The position numbers and the translations under genes were made by a program. DNA of 44,340 nt from Symbiodinium natans. Taxonomy: Eukaryota > Sar > Dinophyceae > Suessiales > Symbiodiniaceae. Each line of letters starts with the position of its first letter. Position 1 is the first letter of the stretch. The notes under the pieces are model-generated. The model was not told the origin of the DNA, made no database searches, and saw nothing but the letters and a program-made list of their open reading frames with translations. Shown piece after piece: positions 1 to 9,833 of the stretch. The DNA lies in NCBI GenBank assembly GCA_905221605.1, contig CAJNDS010002177.1, positions 567,501 through 611,840 of the forward strand. The letters are read 5' to 3'.

Positions 1-832
1 ATTTCACTTTGTATTACAATGTTTTCATGCGCCGTATTCTTGATTTCTCTATCTGTATTGAATGATTGTTTTTGTTTATGTATTTGTCTATTTATGTGTG
101 TATATTAATGTGTATATATATATATATACTCATATGAATATTATGTAAGTCTCCACATCCAAAGCTCTAGATTCGCTCTGGTTCAGGCTACCAGGGCTTT
201 GGGCATTCGACTTTTAACCTAGTCCCCCTTGTTTAGGGTTTAGGGTTTAGTGATGTTTCGGCTAACATCCCCTCTCCCCCTCCCAGTAAGAAGTTCCAGT
301 CGATCGTGAAAATCCCGAAGCCACAAAGATTCTCCTGGTGCTCAACCCTTTCCGGCTTTGCCACCCACACGTTCCATTAGCCCCTACTGGTAGAAGCCTC
401 TAGCCCCCACAAACCTACAAGCCCCATAGACCATTCTTCACATTGTATGTATGTATATATATATAAATACTACGAACCCATCAACCATGAAGGCCCCCTC
501 AACCCCAAGCCACACTTTCACGAATCTACGCCCTGACGCTTGTGAGGTCGGCGGGACCAGATGAAGAGGCATATCGGGAGCTTCAGCTGGGCTGTGTGTC
601 TTTGCCATCGTTGATCTAGATGGTGAAATGTTGCGAATATTGGGGTTTGTGTTATCATCTGGTACCAAAACGGGGCCCTAGACTACCAGCAACCCTCAGA
701 ACTATAGGGAGATAGCCAGAACTTCGGTGAGGGGCAATTCCTGGACGCACGAGGAGAAAGTCTAGTAGCCCTACATTCCCTGAATCCCAAACCACACTCT
801 GCGCCCTCAACCCTTAGTCCTCAAGATCCTAG
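1..832. other. non-coding flank, no gene seen
   Basis: No convincing exon was found here. The stretch holds a (TA)n tract at about 111-129, a short TTTAGGG relic near 234-250, a TATG/TA-rich tract near 445-465, and many decayed CCCTAA-like words. Open frames in it lack domain or coiled-coil character. Confidence 0.5.
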
Positions 833-910
833 CCATTGGAGAGGCAGCTGCAGGACATCACGGACGAGCGCGATGAGGTGCTGGCAAAGGATTGGCAGAA
901 CCGGAAGCAG
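833..910 (+). CDS. coiled-coil micro-exon
   Basis: A 78-bp open segment lies between an AG acceptor (831-832) and a GC donor (911-912). It reads PLERQLQDITDERDEVL and on, strongly charged and heptad-like, ending NRKQ. It is the first of a long series of short exons of this character on this strand. The parent protein is not recognised. The exon call rests on composition and splice-site context only. Confidence 0.45.
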
Positions 911-2046
911 GCAGGGCGTCCCTCACGCTCATCAGCACGTTTTGCGGCCATTCCTTTCTCACGCTCTCGCTGTCTATAGAGCTTGGGGTTTATAAGGTCT
1001 GGTGCTTTGGGAACTAGGGCTTGGGGTAGGGAGGTGGCGGGGGGTGGGGAGGGCCGGGGTGGGGGAAGGCGTACTCTGCATGCTTGCGGAGATGCAGCGT
1101 TCGCCACGTCTCGTTCCCAAGCCCACTCATGCCCTGTATCCCAGGCATATTTACCTCAAAGGGCGATTAGCTAGAAGCCCAAAGCCAGCCCCCCAAAGTT
1201 TGCACACAGTGGATACCCGCGCGGATTCCGTTACCAGAATAGCCTTGCGATCGACAGGGGCGAAAGCTGACCACGCTCGAAGGACAATGCGCTTGCCTAA
1301 GGACTGAACGTGTGAGGGGCACCGATGTTAGATTTGTGTTTGTATAAGATAATTACAGTTAGAAGCTTGTCACCAGAAGGTATGGTCATATTCCCGGGAC
1401 ACGGCCTGCCACGCACCTCCCAGCCAAGTCGCATCCTCCCAAGGCTTCTGCCATTTGTGGATGTAGTGACAGACATGTATGGCGGCCACGCGCGAGTGAG
1501 TGTCCGTGTGGTGGGGGAGTGTCTCCACGCGGTCCGTGCCCGACCCCTGAACAGCAGACTCTTGACGTTGGGCTTTTGTGTCGGCTGATGGTTCCCGGCC
1601 TTGTGTGGACTGCGTCCCTCTCGTCGCGGAGGCGTGTGGGGGTGGATGGGCTCAGGAGAGAACCGTCAGCATGGGATCCTGGAGAACCTCCAAAGGTTGG
1701 GTCGCCGCCCCGTTCAGCTCACAAGAGACCGCGAGGGGCTTGCTCTGCCACTTGCCCGCCTGCCCGGCTGCTAGCATCACGCCGCTCTTGGCTGAGCCAT
1801 GCTCCATTGGCAGCGTCTTTCTTCCGGTTTGTTGTGTCGGTTCTTGGTTGGGTGGTGGGATTGTTTGCCGGGTTTTGCGTTTGGGGCCTGCCGTGTTCGG
1901 ATCGGAGGGAGCAGGGGACTGCAGGGGATGGAGGAGGTCGTCTCTTGGGTCGCAGATGCGATGTCGGCATGTCGGCCATATGTAGGGTGTCAGGTTTTTT
2001 GCACAGACGTGTTTTTCCCTTCGACACGCCAGCTCAGTTCCGGCAG
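911..2046. other. probable intron(s)
   Basis: G-rich DNA without clear coding sequence. A short coiled-coil-like frame (GENRQHGILENLQR) sits near 1650-1695 just before a GT, but it is too short to call an exon. The 190-codon open frame across 1519-2100 looks like a chance ORF apart from its last 45 bases, which are listed separately. Confidence 0.4.
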
Positions 2047-2050
2047 GTAG

Positions 2051-2100
2051 ACACTCAGTTCAACAAGAAAACACACCTGCTTCAAGATTCGGAGCTATAG
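2051..2100 (+). CDS. possible coiled-coil exon
   Basis: After the AG of a ...CGGCAG/G site the frame reads VDTQFNKKTHLLQDSEL and then a stop. It is charged and amphipathic like the neighbouring micro-exons. It could be a terminal exon, or an internal exon with its donor before the stop. The evidence is composition only. Confidence 0.3.
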
Positions 2101-2197
2101 GAAGCATGCGCGCACGTTGATCGAGATCAATGCAGCAAGTACTTCTTCGAGTAGTGCTCGGGCACATTCCGGGGGCCTTGTCAGATCGCACGGCCCA

Positions 2198-2250
2198 GGC
2201 GCAGAGCTCAAAGAAGCCTTGGCCGAAGAGCAGCAGAGCAGGCAGGGCTA
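2198..2250 (+). CDS. coiled-coil micro-exon
   Basis: The frame AELKEALAEEQQSRQG starts just after a CCCAG acceptor and is a typical coiled-coil segment. The 3' border is uncertain because several GC dinucleotides could act as donor. It belongs to the micro-exon series that starts near 833. Confidence 0.4.
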
Positions 2251-2592
2251 CCAAGAGTCGGTTGTGTCTACCATCCAATGCAGGAGTTTGGTTTTGCAAG
2301 AAGCTGCATGGTGGTAGTAGGGTTGGGCTCGTGCTGTACACGCCAGTGCCGACACGAGTGCCTAACCAACCGCCTCCTTGATGCAGCCAACAACAAGCCA
2401 TTACAGGAGAAGAGACATTCCTGTTCCCTCTACTGCAACCAGCAGTCAGATCTGCCACGGTGACATGGTCGGATGCTGCACCTCCAGTCCGGTGCCTGCA
2501 AGAACAACTCAACCGCCCGAGGCGGACTTGCGCATTGGAGGGCGAGGACCTCTCCGCTCGCATGGTTTCGCTCCAGGCCCGCCATGCGGAGT

Positions 2593-2689
2593 CCTACAAT
2601 TTACTTAAGAACCCCAAAGAATGAGAATCCCTATATTACCCTTAGTAAGGAAGAATATTTTTTGCGGGACTTCTTAAGCAATTTGTAGG
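2593..2689. mobile_element. MITE-like inverted-repeat element, copy 1
   Basis: A 97-bp element has near-perfect terminal inverted repeats: the left end CCTACAATTTACTTAAGAA matches the reverse complement of the right end (CCTACAAATTGCTTAAGAA). It has no coding capacity. The termini and internal words (AATCCCTATATT-CCCTT) are shared with a second copy at 27059-27170, so this is a dispersed non-autonomous family. No clear target-site duplication is visible. Confidence 0.65.
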
Positions 2690-3414
2690 TTCAGGGTTTG
2701 GGGTTTATACGGTTTAAGGCAGAATTACAGAGGCTATAGAGAACCATGAGCTGGGGCGAGGGTTTTGGGGAACAAGGTTAAGGGTATTGTAGCCATACGC
2801 AGAGAAAGTGCATAGACAGACCGGGAGATCGTCCAACAATCTACTAAGATCATTTCAGGGTTTGGACCCCTGAAGCCCAAGAGCTTCGACCAGACGAGCT
2901 GGGGTAGTTGGGCAGAAGGGTTCGCAGACTTGCCTCCGCACCCCGGAGGCCGAAACCCGAACGGTTTGGGTTCAGGGTTCATGCTTTCTCTGGCCAAGAA
3001 GTTCTCCATGCAATGCCGGTTCAGGGCCCCTCTTGGCCCAGAAAGTTCTCAATGTGTCCGTGTCCAAAGTTCAAGGGAGCAGCAAGGTTCGTGGGGGCTC
3101 CGTATTCAGTGCCGTAGCATTTAGGTCTTCGGCGCCAGAGCTGGGAGCTGCAATTCGGGTGTGGTGTTTTAAGTTCGAGTTGCCGGGTTTTGGATTTAGG
3201 GGTTGGGTTTAGGGTCAGGGTTTAGGATGTATAGGGTAAGGTCAATTCGATTAGTTGCCGGCGTAATGCGACGCCCACCCAATGTGTGTCCAGCTCCCAA
3301 TTATAACCACCACCCGAAACTCAAAAAAGGGCTAAACGCAAACCAACTTCTGGAAATCCCAAAGGCACAACCGACACCCTTAAACTCTAAACCTTGACAC
3401 TGGGCGTACGGCAG
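2690..3414. other. probable intron with decayed telomere-like words
   Basis: It contains scattered GGGTTTAGG and GGGTTCAGG words (for example 3196-3230) and no convincing exon. Confidence 0.4.
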
Positions 3415-3468
3415 GCAGAGCTGCAGCTGGCCCGAAGCGAAATTGAGACGCTGAAGGCGGGAGCCAGG
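3415..3468 (+). CDS. coiled-coil micro-exon (54 bp)
   Basis: Between GGCAG (acceptor) and GG/GT (donor at 3469) the frame reads AELQLARSEIETLKAGAR, a clear coiled-coil heptad pattern. The exon is exactly 18 codons, phase 0 at both ends. The parent protein is not recognised. Confidence 0.5.
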
Positions 3469-4733
3469 GTATGGGGATCCTGATTACAGGTTAGTTAGGG
3501 CCTTAGTTAGGTCTTACCCTGTTCGTTCCAGGTTTGCCTAGGAGAGCATGAGGAAGGCTCAACATCGTCGGGATGTTCATGAAGGCTGTTAGTTCGGCCC
3601 TGTGCTCCTTCATTGTCATCATATTGAAGCAATGAGGCCCTATTGAATATGTTCATTTCATTGATGCGGCAATTAAAATTATTTTCTTAACGGGCCCAAA
3701 GATCTTTAATGCCGGCCCGTGATAGTCTTAATAAGAAGTGCATTCGTGAACGGATTTAGTGAACAAAAGCACAGTGAGGAAAACAACAAACACAATTTCC
3801 AACAAGTCCTTACAACATAATGAAAAAGGGCTTGTTGGGCATGAGCTAGTCGTTAACCTGGTGCTGGAGATGATTTCGGGTTGAGGGTTTAGGGCGCCGG
3901 GCGGGTTTAGGGCAGAGGGTTTATAGAGCTCATGGTATTTTTGAAGGTTTAAGGTTGAGGCTTCCAGTTCTTGGGTTTCGAGTTCAGAGAATTAAGAGTT
4001 TCGGCAGTCACGATGGTCACTCAGCGCCCGGAGCCCTTTTGGGTGAACCTCTGGTGTGCATGAGCCCAGGCTGGTCGGACCGTAGTCCAACTGATGGTAG
4101 TGTTTAGGGTTTAGGGTGCAGGGCCAGGGATCCTAAGATGAATATGGAATTGAACAGGCATTCCTTCAACCCATGCAGCAAACCAAGAGCCCCAAGTGAC
4201 TTATAAACTCTGTTGTGGCCTCCGGCGAAGAGGAGTCAGTACAGCAATCTGCTTACCAAGCTTCGCTGCTGGAGGCACGTGGGTGTTGAGGGGGAGGAGG
4301 GAACTGACAGAAAGCGCGATGGTTGTTCACCTTGTCCTGCATTGCCTGTCTCAAATTGGTGTCGCAATGAACCTCAGCTCGTTCTCTGGCTCTGGCCTTT
4401 CCAATGTTCTGCATGTCTTCTGGGGGGGGGGGGGGGGTTTAGGAGTCGGAGCTCAGGTTGTGTGGAGCTCCATGTTTTACCGCTGATTGCAAGAGGGTAA
4501 GAGGACTCGCAGAAGGCATCGCCCCGGCTTGCTGCTTAGAAGCTGTTGAGGGCTTAGGTGGCACATGGCTGAGAGCTTCCCTTATGGGCCATGAAGCGAT
4601 GCCATGCCTTCGCGTGTGTTTGTAGATTTTTCTGGGGTCCCTGGCAACCCCCAATCCCCAGACTTCGGCTCCGAAACCCTCAACCCTAAGCCCTAGAATT
4701 TTAAACCCAGAAGCCTCTAAGCCCGAAAACCAG
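3469..4733. other. probable intron, telomere-like words and a G16 tract
   Basis: It contains degraded TTTAGGG words (3877-3915, 4102-4118) and an uninterrupted G run at 4422-4437. The part at 3600-3850 is A+T-richer and shows nothing recognisable. Confidence 0.4.
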
Positions 4734-4796
4734 GAGTTCAAGCAGCAGAAGGAGTACCTGGAAGCAGACCGAAGTTTGCTCTGGACCGCCCGGAGA
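4734..4796 (+). CDS. coiled-coil micro-exon
   Basis: After AACCAG the frame reads EFKQQKEYLEADRSLLWTA. A GT at 4797 is the likely donor, though an earlier GT at 4774 is possible. The exon is embedded in CCCTAA-like DNA on the left and GGTTTAGGG-like DNA on the right. Confidence 0.45.
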
Positions 4797-5098
4797 AGTG
4801 ATCTACTGTAGGGCCTCTTGGGTGTAGGGGTTCAGAGGTTTAGGGCAGGGTGTTGATGGTTTTGCTCGTAGTTGCGTTGTTGGAACTTTCAAGGTTTTGA
4901 GTGATGGGGCCTTGAGGCAATGTTAGGGTCCAGAGCTTATGCACTTGCAGCTTGGACCACAACGGAAACCCAGCCCCTTGCCCTAGCAACCTCAGCTACA
5001 AAAGCATAATGGAACCTGGCCCTAATTCTCACCCTAAGCCCTAAACCCGAAGTCACCCTACACCCCCTGTAGCGGCCTGCTGCCTCAAGACGCTGCAG

Positions 5099-5188
5099 GA
5101 GTGAGCTGCAGCAGCAGTGCAGTGCCCATGGCGAGATAAGGCAGCAGGCCGACGGCATTTGTTCCGAATCACATTTGCATATGTCGGT
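5099..5188 (+). CDS. Gln-rich coiled-coil exon
   Basis: After CTGCAG the phase-2 frame reads (R)SELQQQCSAHGEIRQQAD, then GICSESHLHMS, and then a GT. A shorter exon ending at a GC donor near 5147 is possible. The composition is like the neighbouring coiled-coil exons. Confidence 0.4.
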
Positions 5189-5612
5189 AGGCCCTTTGGA
5201 CATTCAGGATTTTTTCAGAGGGTTTTAATGGCCATCCTAGATATTCTGAAGTTCTGACAGGGTTTAGTATGGGGATTCGGGCTAAGAGTCGATGCCGAAC
5301 TCTTCACCTCTGTGGCAGTACTTTCTTCGAATACTCTTTCTTATGCTGTTGCTATGTCTCTCTCACATTAATCGTCTGCTAAGCTTCGGCAGATCAACGG
5401 CATACCCACGCTGTTCATGCGCAGCCTCGCTGTGCTTGCGGTGTGTGTTCCGCATTTGGCGTTGAGTTTGAGGTTTAAGTCTCGAGGCAAGGACGAGGCA
5501 AGGAGATCTCATCTTTTCCTTGACCAGAGAGATGCACCGAATTCCTCAAGGCCCTCAATTTCGAAGCTTTGCAGGCAATACGGGATCTTTCACCATGTTG
5601 AAGCTGCCCCCA

Positions 5613-5663
5613 GATGCTTCGTGCGAACAGGCGCAGCACGAGCAGAGGAGCGCCTCCTCGGAG
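5613..5663 (+). CDS. Gln/Glu-rich micro-exon
   Basis: The frame DASCEQAQHEQRSASSE lies between a CCCAG acceptor and a GT donor at 5664. A G-rich run and a (CTAT)n microsatellite follow at once, as expected for intron sequence. Confidence 0.4.
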
Positions 5664-6079
5664 GTACTGAGAGCTGGGGGGGGAGGGGGGGAATGGAATA
5701 GGTTTTTTTTTTTGCTCTATCTATCTATCTGTCTATCTATCTATATGCAGATGCATGTGTCTATGCGTTGAGTCATCCAAACACATGAGGCCCGGCGGCC
5801 TCTGAAGTCAAACAGCATGGTGTTGGCGGGACCCATACATACATACATACATAGATACATAATACATATCATAAGACACATGCACATCTGCATAGATGTT
5901 TATATACATAGATGTGCCCGACCGGCCCTATAAGCCCTACAGAGCCTGTATAGAGGCCTTACAAGGCCTACAACAAAGCCCTTCAAAAGTCCTTACAACG
6001 GCCCCACAAGCCCTCCAAATCCCAAACCCTGCAAACCCTGGGCCCTGAATCAAGACTCCTTGGGCCCTGGATGTGCAAG
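5664..6079. other. intron with CTAT and ACAT microsatellites
   Basis: It holds a G-rich run (5678-5693), a (CTAT/CTGT)n tract (about 5716-5745), an (ACAT)n tract (about 5827-5865) and several CCCTACA-type words. No exon was seen. Confidence 0.5.
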
Positions 6080-6127
6080 GTGCAGGAGCTTCGCCAAAGG
6101 CAGGACGCGCTGGCGTCAGAGCTCCAG
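6080..6127 (+). CDS. coiled-coil exon, module A copy 1 (48 bp)
   Basis: Sixteen codons, phase 0/0, between GCAAG and a GT donor (6128): VQELRQRQDALASELQ. The exon has the same length, phase and C-terminal ELQ as the exon at 8512-8559, and both are followed by a 38-bp exon beginning GAGCTCC. The two-exon unit therefore appears duplicated. Confidence 0.6.
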
Positions 6128-6637
6128 GTCGGGATTTGGGCTTCCGGGGAGGGGGGGATGTCTTGTGTACGAGGCCTGAAGATAGGAGCTCTGAAGATAG
6201 GAGGGTTCACTCTCGGCTTGAGACTTCGTGAGATTCTTGGCAGCCTATCCCGCAGCTCCAGCCTGAAACTAAACCCTAAAATCCTGCAGCCCTGACACAA
6301 CCTAGAAGTCTTAGCCCTCATGCTCGTTGGCACGTGAAGCCGAGCTCGTCAACTACCAGCTCGACTGTTATTTTAACCCTACCCCTACAAAGCCCTAGGG
6401 CCTCCATTCCCTAGGATCCTGAGCCAACCCATACCTTCCCCTCAGAGAGAACGCATACATAAAATTGTAAGCCCTGAAGCCTACAAACTCTAACGACTAA
6501 GCCCTGGACCGAACCTTACCCCCTCAAACATCCGAAGCCTACACCCTTACATTCTTTCTAAGCCCACAAAATCAGGGACTTAAACCCTAAACCCTAAACC
6601 CTGAACCCTGAACCCTGAACCTTGTACCCGGAGCCAG

Positions 6638-6675
6638 GAGCTCCAAGACCAGCTCCACACTGCGCATGCTCAGAG
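6638..6675 (+). CDS. coiled-coil exon, module B copy 1 (38 bp)
   Basis: Reads ELQDQLHTAHAQ(R) between GCCAG and a GT donor (6676). It starts in phase 0 and ends in phase 2. Length, phase and sequence pattern match the 38-bp exon at 9324-9361 (ELRDELSEKEAQR). Confidence 0.6.
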
Positions 6676-6839
6676 GTGTGGAGCTTTTGGGTGTGGGGGA
6701 GGGGCTTTGGGAGTTTCTGGAGTTTGGGATTCGGGGAAGTTTCGGCTGGGGAGTTGGGGTTTTGGGGCTTAGGGGGACATGGGGGGTGTAGGGGTTGGGT
6801 CTAGAACTTAGCGTCTGCAGGAGGGAGTGAGTCATCGAG

Positions 6840-6940
6840 CGAGTCGCAACTCAAGATGTTGGAACGGCCCACCGGCCAAGAGCGACTGATCTCGGCCCAG
6901 AACATGGGCACATCGTTGAAGTCTGCAAGTTTGCGCCAGG
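6840..6940 (+). CDS. coiled-coil exon
   Basis: Reads ESQLKMLERPTGQERLISAQ followed by NMGTSLKSASLRQ, up to a GT donor at 6941. The start is chosen so that it is in phase with the preceding 38-bp exon (AG/C, codon split 2+1). An alternative acceptor at 6820 would add a Ser-rich stretch but need another phase. The 3' border is less certain than the frame. Confidence 0.5.
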
Positions 6941-6957
6941 GTGCTTCGATTCTGGCG

Positions 6958-7042
6958 CCAAAACCCAAACCCTAAGCCCTTGGACCGGCTCGGGTTTCAA
7001 CCTTAAGCCCTGAACCCTAAATTTAAACCCTAAACCCTAAAC
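6958..7042. repeat. degenerate CCCTAAA repeats
   Basis: Short clusters of CCCTAAA, CCCTAAG and CCCTGAA units sit within an intron. Similar clusters flank most exons of this region. Confidence 0.7.
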
Positions 7043-7244
7043 CAGAGGCGCCAAAACCCAAAAAGTCTGAGTCGTGCTTGACCGGTCTTGGGCTGGGCAT
7101 TACCCGGGTGCGACCTTGCGAGGCACACGCTGAACACCTGAACACCTAGACCCAAACAACCCTGATAGGCTGAGGGTGTGGGGTTTAAGGGTAGACTCTA
7201 TTTTTTTGGGGTTTAGGGTTTAGGGCAGTTCAGGGTAGAGGTGT

Positions 7245-7271
7245 GGGGGGGGGGGGGGGGGGGGGGGGGGG
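7245..7271. repeat. G27 homopolymer
   Basis: An uninterrupted run of 27 G on the + strand, just after TTTAGGG words. It lies in a probable intron. It could form a G-quadruplex; homopolymer length in an assembly is also error-prone. Confidence 0.85.
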
Positions 7272-7345
7272 TGGGAGGAGTTCAAGGTTAAGCGTAGGGT
7301 TTTTTTCGAAGCCTTGGCTTTTGGGTGGCTAACGTTTGTATGCAG

Positions 7346-7398
7346 CGAGTCGGCCTCATGGGTCAACATCGAGCTCTTGGAAGATTTGCACGTTCGGG
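7346..7398 (+). CDS. acidic coiled-coil-like micro-exon
   Basis: After a TGCAG acceptor, the phase-2 frame reads (x)ESASWVNIELLEDLHVR. A GC donor at 7399 is likely. The exon starts with the same bases (CGAGTCG) as the exon at 6840. Confidence 0.4.
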
Positions 7399-7462
7399 GC
7401 AAAATGCCTCCTATGGAGAACTAGCACGCAGCCTGTGGCATGCGGTTTACAGTAAACCCCAA

Positions 7463-7541
7463 AGCCTAAACCCTAAACCCTAAACCCTAAACCCTAAACC
7501 CTAAACCCTAAACCCTAAACCCTAAACCCTAAACCCTAAAT
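7463..7541. repeat. CCCTAAA telomere-type array
   Basis: About eleven CCCTAAA units in tandem inside an intron. The orientation is that of a left chromosome end, but coding exons continue on both sides, so it is interstitial. Confidence 0.9.
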
Positions 7542-7616
7542 TTAAGAGCCTCCGGCTCAAGCCGCCGACCCCGCAGGATGCCAAAAGTTGATTTGCTTGA
7601 GCCTCTGTGAAACGTT

Positions 7617-7762
7617 GGGGGGGGGGGGGGGGGGGGGGGGGGGGTAGGGGGTAGCACCAGGACCTGAAACCGGGGGGTAGGGAGGGGTAGGGGGGGTGGG
7701 GGTGGGGGTGGCCTACCCCCATAAAAAGCTGCCCGGGTAACCCCCCCCCCCCCCCCCCCCCC
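7617..7762. repeat. G28 ... C22 inverted homopolymer pair
   Basis: A run of 28 G (7617-7644) is followed after about 96 bp of G-rich DNA by a run of 22 C (7741-7762). The two runs can pair into a very stable hairpin, or the G run alone may form a G-quadruplex. The pair lies between two CCCTAAA arrays inside a probable intron. Confidence 0.8.
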
Positions 7763-7842
7763 GCGTTTTTGGGGGGGTAAGGAGGCAAAGAGGGATGTTT
7801 TCACCTCCTTTTCCCATCCAACACGCCGCCAGGGTCGGCGGA

Positions 7843-8128
7843 CCCTAAACCCTAAACCCTAAACCCTAAACCCTAAACCCTAAACCCTAAACCCTAAACC
7901 CTAAACCCTAAACCCTAAACCCTAAACCCTAAACCCTAAACCCTAAACCCTAAAACCTAAACCTAAACCCTAAACCCTAAACCCTAAAAACCCTAAACCC
8001 CCTAAACCCTAAACCCTAAACCCTAAACCCTAAACCCTAAACCCTAAACCCTAAACCCTAAACCCTAAACCCTAAACCCTAAACCCTAAACCTAAACAAA
8101 CCCCAAACCCTAAACCCTAAACCCTAAA
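7843..8128. repeat. long CCCTAAA array (about 285 bp)
   Basis: About forty CCCTAAA units with a few single-base defects (AAACCTAAA, AAAAACCC, CCCCTAAA). It is the longest telomere-type array in the window. It is followed 225 bp downstream by an array of the opposite orientation. Confidence 0.9.
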
Positions 8129-8226
8129 CTAGTTCTTAAGCCTTTCACTAGACGTACACACCGAAGCCCCAAATCATTCCTGTAGACCCTAAAACCACAT
8201 CCCTAAATCCATGGTGCTTGTGGCAG

Positions 8227-8270
8227 GAGCGAAGCACACAGCCAGGCTACTGGGAAATTATCGAGCTGGG
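8227..8270 (+). CDS. micro-exon between opposed telomere-type arrays (44 bp)
   Basis: Lies between GGCAG and a GT donor (8271). The likely frame reads SEAHSQATGKLSSW; another open frame reads ERSTQPGYWEIIELG. It is the only coding-like segment between the CCCTAAA array at 7843-8128 and the TTTAGGG array at 8353-8494. Confidence 0.35.
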
Positions 8271-8352
8271 GTTTTTTCGGAAGTCTTGAGATCAGGGTTT
8301 AGGGATTCCAGAGGCTGGCTGCATCTGATTGTAAACAGTCTGAACACAATGG

Positions 8353-8494
8353 GATTAGGGTTTAGGGTTAGGGTTTAGGGTTTAGGGTTTAGGGTTTAGG
8401 GTTTAGGGTTTAGGGTTTAGGGTTTAGGGTTTAGGGTTTAGGGTTTAGGGTTTAGGGTTTAGGGTTTAGGGTTTAGGGTTTAGGGTTTAGGGTT
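8353..8494. repeat. TTTAGGG array (about 20 units)
   Basis: A near-perfect TTTAGGG tandem array with one short unit (TTAGGG) near its start. It is opposite in orientation to the array ending at 8128. Confidence 0.9.
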
Positions 8495-8511
8495 TACTGG
8501 GTCCGTGGCAG

Positions 8512-8559
8512 GCTCAGCTGCATGAGCAGTTGCAGGGGAAGATGACCCTGGAGCTTCAG
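8512..8559 (+). CDS. coiled-coil exon, module A copy 2 (48 bp)
   Basis: Sixteen codons, phase 0/0: AQLHEQLQGKMTLELQ, between GGCAG and a GC donor (8560). It matches the 48-bp exon at 6080 in length, phase and its C-terminal ELQ. Confidence 0.6.
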
Positions 8560-9168
8560 GCCCCAGAATCCGGAGACGCTCGAATTTTCTGTGAACGCCA
8601 TAAACCTTGAACCCTTAAGCCTCCTAAGGCCCCTAAAGCCTCCTAAACCTCCAAATCCTACACCTCGAACCACCTTAGCTCTAAACCCAGAACCGGTCGA
8701 GGATGCAGTCTCATGTGGCCGAAGTCACGAAGTCATGACTACAGGAGCCCAGAAATTTGTCAACGTCATAAACCGTTCTCATCACAATAGACATTCGGGC
8801 AGAGAAGAACCCTGAGAAGCCCTAAACCCTAATCCTTCAACCCTAAACCCGAAACTCGCAAAGTACCTATTCTCGCCTTCGTCGCACAGACTTCGGTCTG
8901 CATTACCCAACACCCCCTTGTGTCGCACTCCTCTGGCTCTAGACCTCCAGGTGCCAAGAACCCGAATTTCAGGCTTGGGGCGTTGAGGGTGTTTTGGAGT
9001 TTTTGTTGGTTTTTTCATGTTTTTTGTTTGAGGCTGTTTGAGGTGTGGCGTTGAGGGTTGTCTAGGATTTGTTGAGGTGTAGGGGCCAGTCCTCAGCAAC
9101 GAGATCAACCCAAGCCTTGAAGCCCTATACACCCCATATAGCCCTGCAAACACCCTAAACTTGGGATT

Positions 9169-9300
9169 GTTACCCCTTTATACTAGCAGTCCTCAATAGG
9201 GAAAGAGGTGGTACTATATAATCCCTACTAAGGACTGTTAGTATAAGGGGGAACATCTCACTAAAATTCCCGATTATGGACTGTTAGTATACAAAGGAAC
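9169..9300. mobile_element. inverted-repeat element (MITE-like)
   Basis: The left arm near 9169-9193 (GTTACCCCTTTATACTAGCA...) pairs with 9231-9254 (GGACTGTTAGTATAAGGGGG...). A third arm at 9277-9300 repeats TGGACTGTTAGTATA. The structure resembles a foldback element with one duplicated end. No protein is encoded. Confidence 0.5.
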
Positions 9301-9323
9301 ATCCTAAACCCTAAACCCTCCAG

Positions 9324-9361
9324 GAGCTCCGAGACGAGCTCAGCGAAAAGGAGGCACAGAG
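9324..9361 (+). CDS. coiled-coil exon, module B copy 2 (38 bp)
   Basis: ELRDELSEKEAQ(R) lies between CTCCAG and a GC donor (9362). It starts in phase 0 and ends in phase 2, and joins in frame to the exon at 9797. It matches the 38-bp exon at 6638. Confidence 0.6.
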
Positions 9362-9796
9362 GCCGGGCTGGAAATCGATGAGCCTAAGAAAACCGTTTCG
9401 ACCTTAGAAGCCCGCAAAGCCCTGCTATGCATCTCTATATTCCCTATAAACGCTCTCTCAGAATTTCTCAACCCCAAGGAGAGATCTTGGAAGTTGGGTT
9501 CAGGGCTGAATTCGAATTAGAAGTTTAGGGTTTAATTAGTGGACTTGGCATCTGGCGTCACTACCTTTTTTCGGATCTGTCAATCCCTCCCATTCATGCG
9601 CCTGGTGGGACAACAGGTTTTTAGGGGGTTTTCGAAAATAAGGGAACTCTGCAATCGACCCCCAAATAGTAGGACTCCCTTGCAATAGAAACCCCAAGAA
9701 GGCACCTTTTTTTCGGAAGCGTGCGTTAAATTCGAAAGAGGTTTTGCAAGGTCGGAGTTGATGGGTCAGGCCCCAAATGCCCTGCTACGCCTGCAG

Positions 9797-9833
9797 GATC
9801 AAAGCGCAAAACGAGGCACCAGGGCGTCTGGAC
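9797..9833 (+). CDS. coiled-coil micro-exon
   Basis: Starts in phase 2 after CTGCAG and completes the Arg codon left by the 9324-9361 exon: (R)IKAQNEAPGRLD, then a GT donor at 9834. Confidence 0.45.

Noticed and set aside
1519-2100. 193-codon + strand ORF
   Set aside because: Low-quality composition (Arg/Ser/Pro-rich, Cys/Trp runs) in G+C-rich DNA; it overlaps two other open frames. Only its last ~16 codons look exon-like.
7549-7560. Relic of the dinoflagellate spliced leader (GGCTCAAG)
   Set aside because: Only the last 8 bases of the leader match here and at a few other places; the diagnostic upstream part is absent.
7529-7804. Gly/Pro-rich ORFs over homopolymers
   Set aside because: They are translations of G and C runs.
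7843-8494. True chromosome end or end-to-end fusion
   Set aside because: Exon-like sequence continues on both sides, and the arrays point outward (CCCTAAA then TTTAGGG), not inward as in a fusion.
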